Below are positions 4,656-5,531 of a DNA stretch of 5,531 nt, in pieces. The translations under genes and the position numbers were made by a program. The notes beneath the pieces were generated by a model. The model was not told where the DNA came from and ran no database searches. It was given only the letters and a program-made list of their open reading frames with translations. This stretch comes from Candidatus Acidiferrales bacterium. GTDB taxonomy: Bacteria; Acidobacteriota; Terriglobia; Acidoferrales; UBA7541. The stretch is taken from contig JASHYE010000291.1 in the NCBI GenBank assembly GCA_030043155.1, forward strand, positions 1 through 5,531. The letters are read 5' to 3'. Numbering within the stretch: the first letter of the stretch is position 1; each line of letters starts with the position of its first letter.

Positions 4656-5531
4656 CTACAGAGCGGCCAGCAATTCGCGCTGGCGCGCTAACCTTTGAGC
4701 ACGCGCTTGCGCGAAGCGTTCGATGCCCGCAAGAATCGACGCCTGATCCAAATGCGCTTCCGCAATGACCTCCGCCTCCAAGCCGCCGCTGAGCCACTGA
4801 TTGTCCCAGTCGGACGTAAGGGAATATTCGTCGGTGAGAGGGCCGACGTTGCGCAACGGCCAGACGCGGCGTGTACCCGTGCTGATCACCATCAGGTCGT
4901 AGAGGGCTTCTGGAGGCAGCACCGTTCGACGGTAGCTGTCGGGCTGCCTGTCGAACAATTCTTCGCTAACGGCAGAGATGATCTTCACATTGATTCCGCG
5001 CTCATCCAGGTGAGGCATCTCTTTTACGACGTTCATCGTCGCGCTGGCGCCTTGAACGATCACGTAGCCATGGCGAGGTCGCCCCGGCGCAAAGTCGCGA
5101 ATCACATAAAAGCCCTTTGCAGCGGCGGTGATATCGGAATCGGCAAAACGACTGCGGTCGACCACCGCAAAATCCGGCCGCGCCACCTCAATAACGATGA
5201 TGCCAACCTTCGGGTCGCGTGCCGCGATCTCCGCTGCGGCGAAGTACCCGGACGCCACATCATTGTAATCCCAGAAATTCAGATTGATGGTCTGTCCACG
5301 CGGAAAGAGCTTCCATACCTGTGGTGCGAAAATGCCGAAGTGCGTACGCGCATCCGCAGCTGTTTCCGGCCCGGAATGCGCGGCCAAAATGTGGAGCACG
5401 CCCACACGAAACTTGCTGTCTTGGTTCTGCTGACTCCAGACGCGCGCGGGCGTGTACATGAGCGGAGTGAAAGCGCCGTAGGTTCCGCTGAGGGCCCACA
5501 CTCCCGCAAATTTCGTTGGGTCCACAGAGGC
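4656..5531 (-). CDS. C-terminal part of a divergent transketolase (5' end outside window)
   Basis: The frame is open to the window edge (upstream codons read Ala-Ser before GTG 5525) and gives the last 291 residues of a protein that is normally 600-700 long. Fragment residues 1-125 match the pyrimidine-binding domain: GAFTPLMYTPARVWSQQNQD (19-38) aligns with the transketolase GGFLPYTSTF region. DARTH (60-64) aligns with the DGPTH of E. coli TktA, keeping the Asp and His of the substrate pocket (D469, H473 from memory). R118 in EVARPDF aligns with the phosphate-binding R520. Residues about 150-291 form the C-terminal transketolase domain, with GYVIVQGASA (155-164), SEELFDRQ (189-196) and YRRTVLPPE (200-208). 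The usual HQP becomes HFG and no GxSAP motif is seen near the end. The enzyme would move two-carbon ketol units between sugar phosphates with thiamine diphosphate, in the cytoplasm. The divergent motifs leave the substrate open. The DHFR-like gene follows 52 nt downstream. Confidence 0.85.
   Translation of the reverse strand, partial: ASVDPTKFAGVWALSGTYGAFTPLMYTPARVWSQQNQDSKFRVGVLHILAAHSGPETAADARTHFGIFAPQVWKLFPRGQTINLNFWDYNDVASGYFAAAEIAARDPKVGIIVIEVARPDFAVVDRSRFADSDITAAAKGFYVIRDFAPGRPRHGYVIVQGASATMNVVKEMPHLDERGINVKIISAVSEELFDRQPDSYRRTVLPPEALYDLMVISTGTRRVWPLRNVGPLTDEYSLTSDWDNQWLSGGLEAEVIAEAHLDQASILAGIERFAQARAQRLARQRELLAAL

Noticed and set aside
1..5531. CRISPR arrays, insertion sequences, tRNA or rRNA genes, toxin-antitoxin or defence systems
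   Set aside because: I saw no spaced repeats, transposase motifs, tRNA-like folds or known defence domains; nearly all of the window is accounted for by six metabolic or envelope genes.

Overview
The window is a moderately GC-rich bacterial chromosome segment with six protein genes, two of them cut by the window edges. Coding is dense, gaps are short, GTG starts are used, and nothing looks like phage, transposon, CRISPR or RNA gene. The left-hand gene resembles the very large type IV pilus-associated (PilX-type) surface proteins I associate with Acidobacteriota. The codon habit (many CGC, GCG, GAA, AAA and TTC/TTT codons) would also suit a Terriglobia-like acidobacterium. This taxonomic guess is an inference and is not certain.

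Layout. (1) 1-1059 (+) is the C-terminal part of the surface or pilus-associated protein. It is followed by a strong intrinsic terminator at 1084-1118, which sits between two convergent genes. (2) 1155-2610 (-) holds a two-gene unit: an ICMT/PEMT-type membrane methyltransferase, then a family 2 glycosyltransferase starting at GTG 1994. (3) 2611-2786 is a divergent intergenic region with a plausible minus-strand promoter and a short repeat just ahead of the plus-strand genes. (4) 2787-3974 (+) is a cupin plus SDR pair. The SDR lacks three of the four classical catalytic residues. (5) 3975-4033 is a short convergent gap containing an A9/T9 tract. (6) 4034-5531 (-) carries the C-terminal ~290 residues of a divergent transketolase, followed 52 nt downstream by a RibD-C/DHFR-fold reductase.

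How the genes work together. The methyltransferase and glycosyltransferase could modify an envelope lipid or glycan. The cupin and SDR look co-transcribed and may act on one small metabolite, possibly a sugar acid or ketone. The transketolase and DHFR-fold protein may be co-transcribed, but no shared pathway is evident. I see no coherent new multi-gene system. The most distinctive items are the non-canonical SDR active site and the divergent transketolase.
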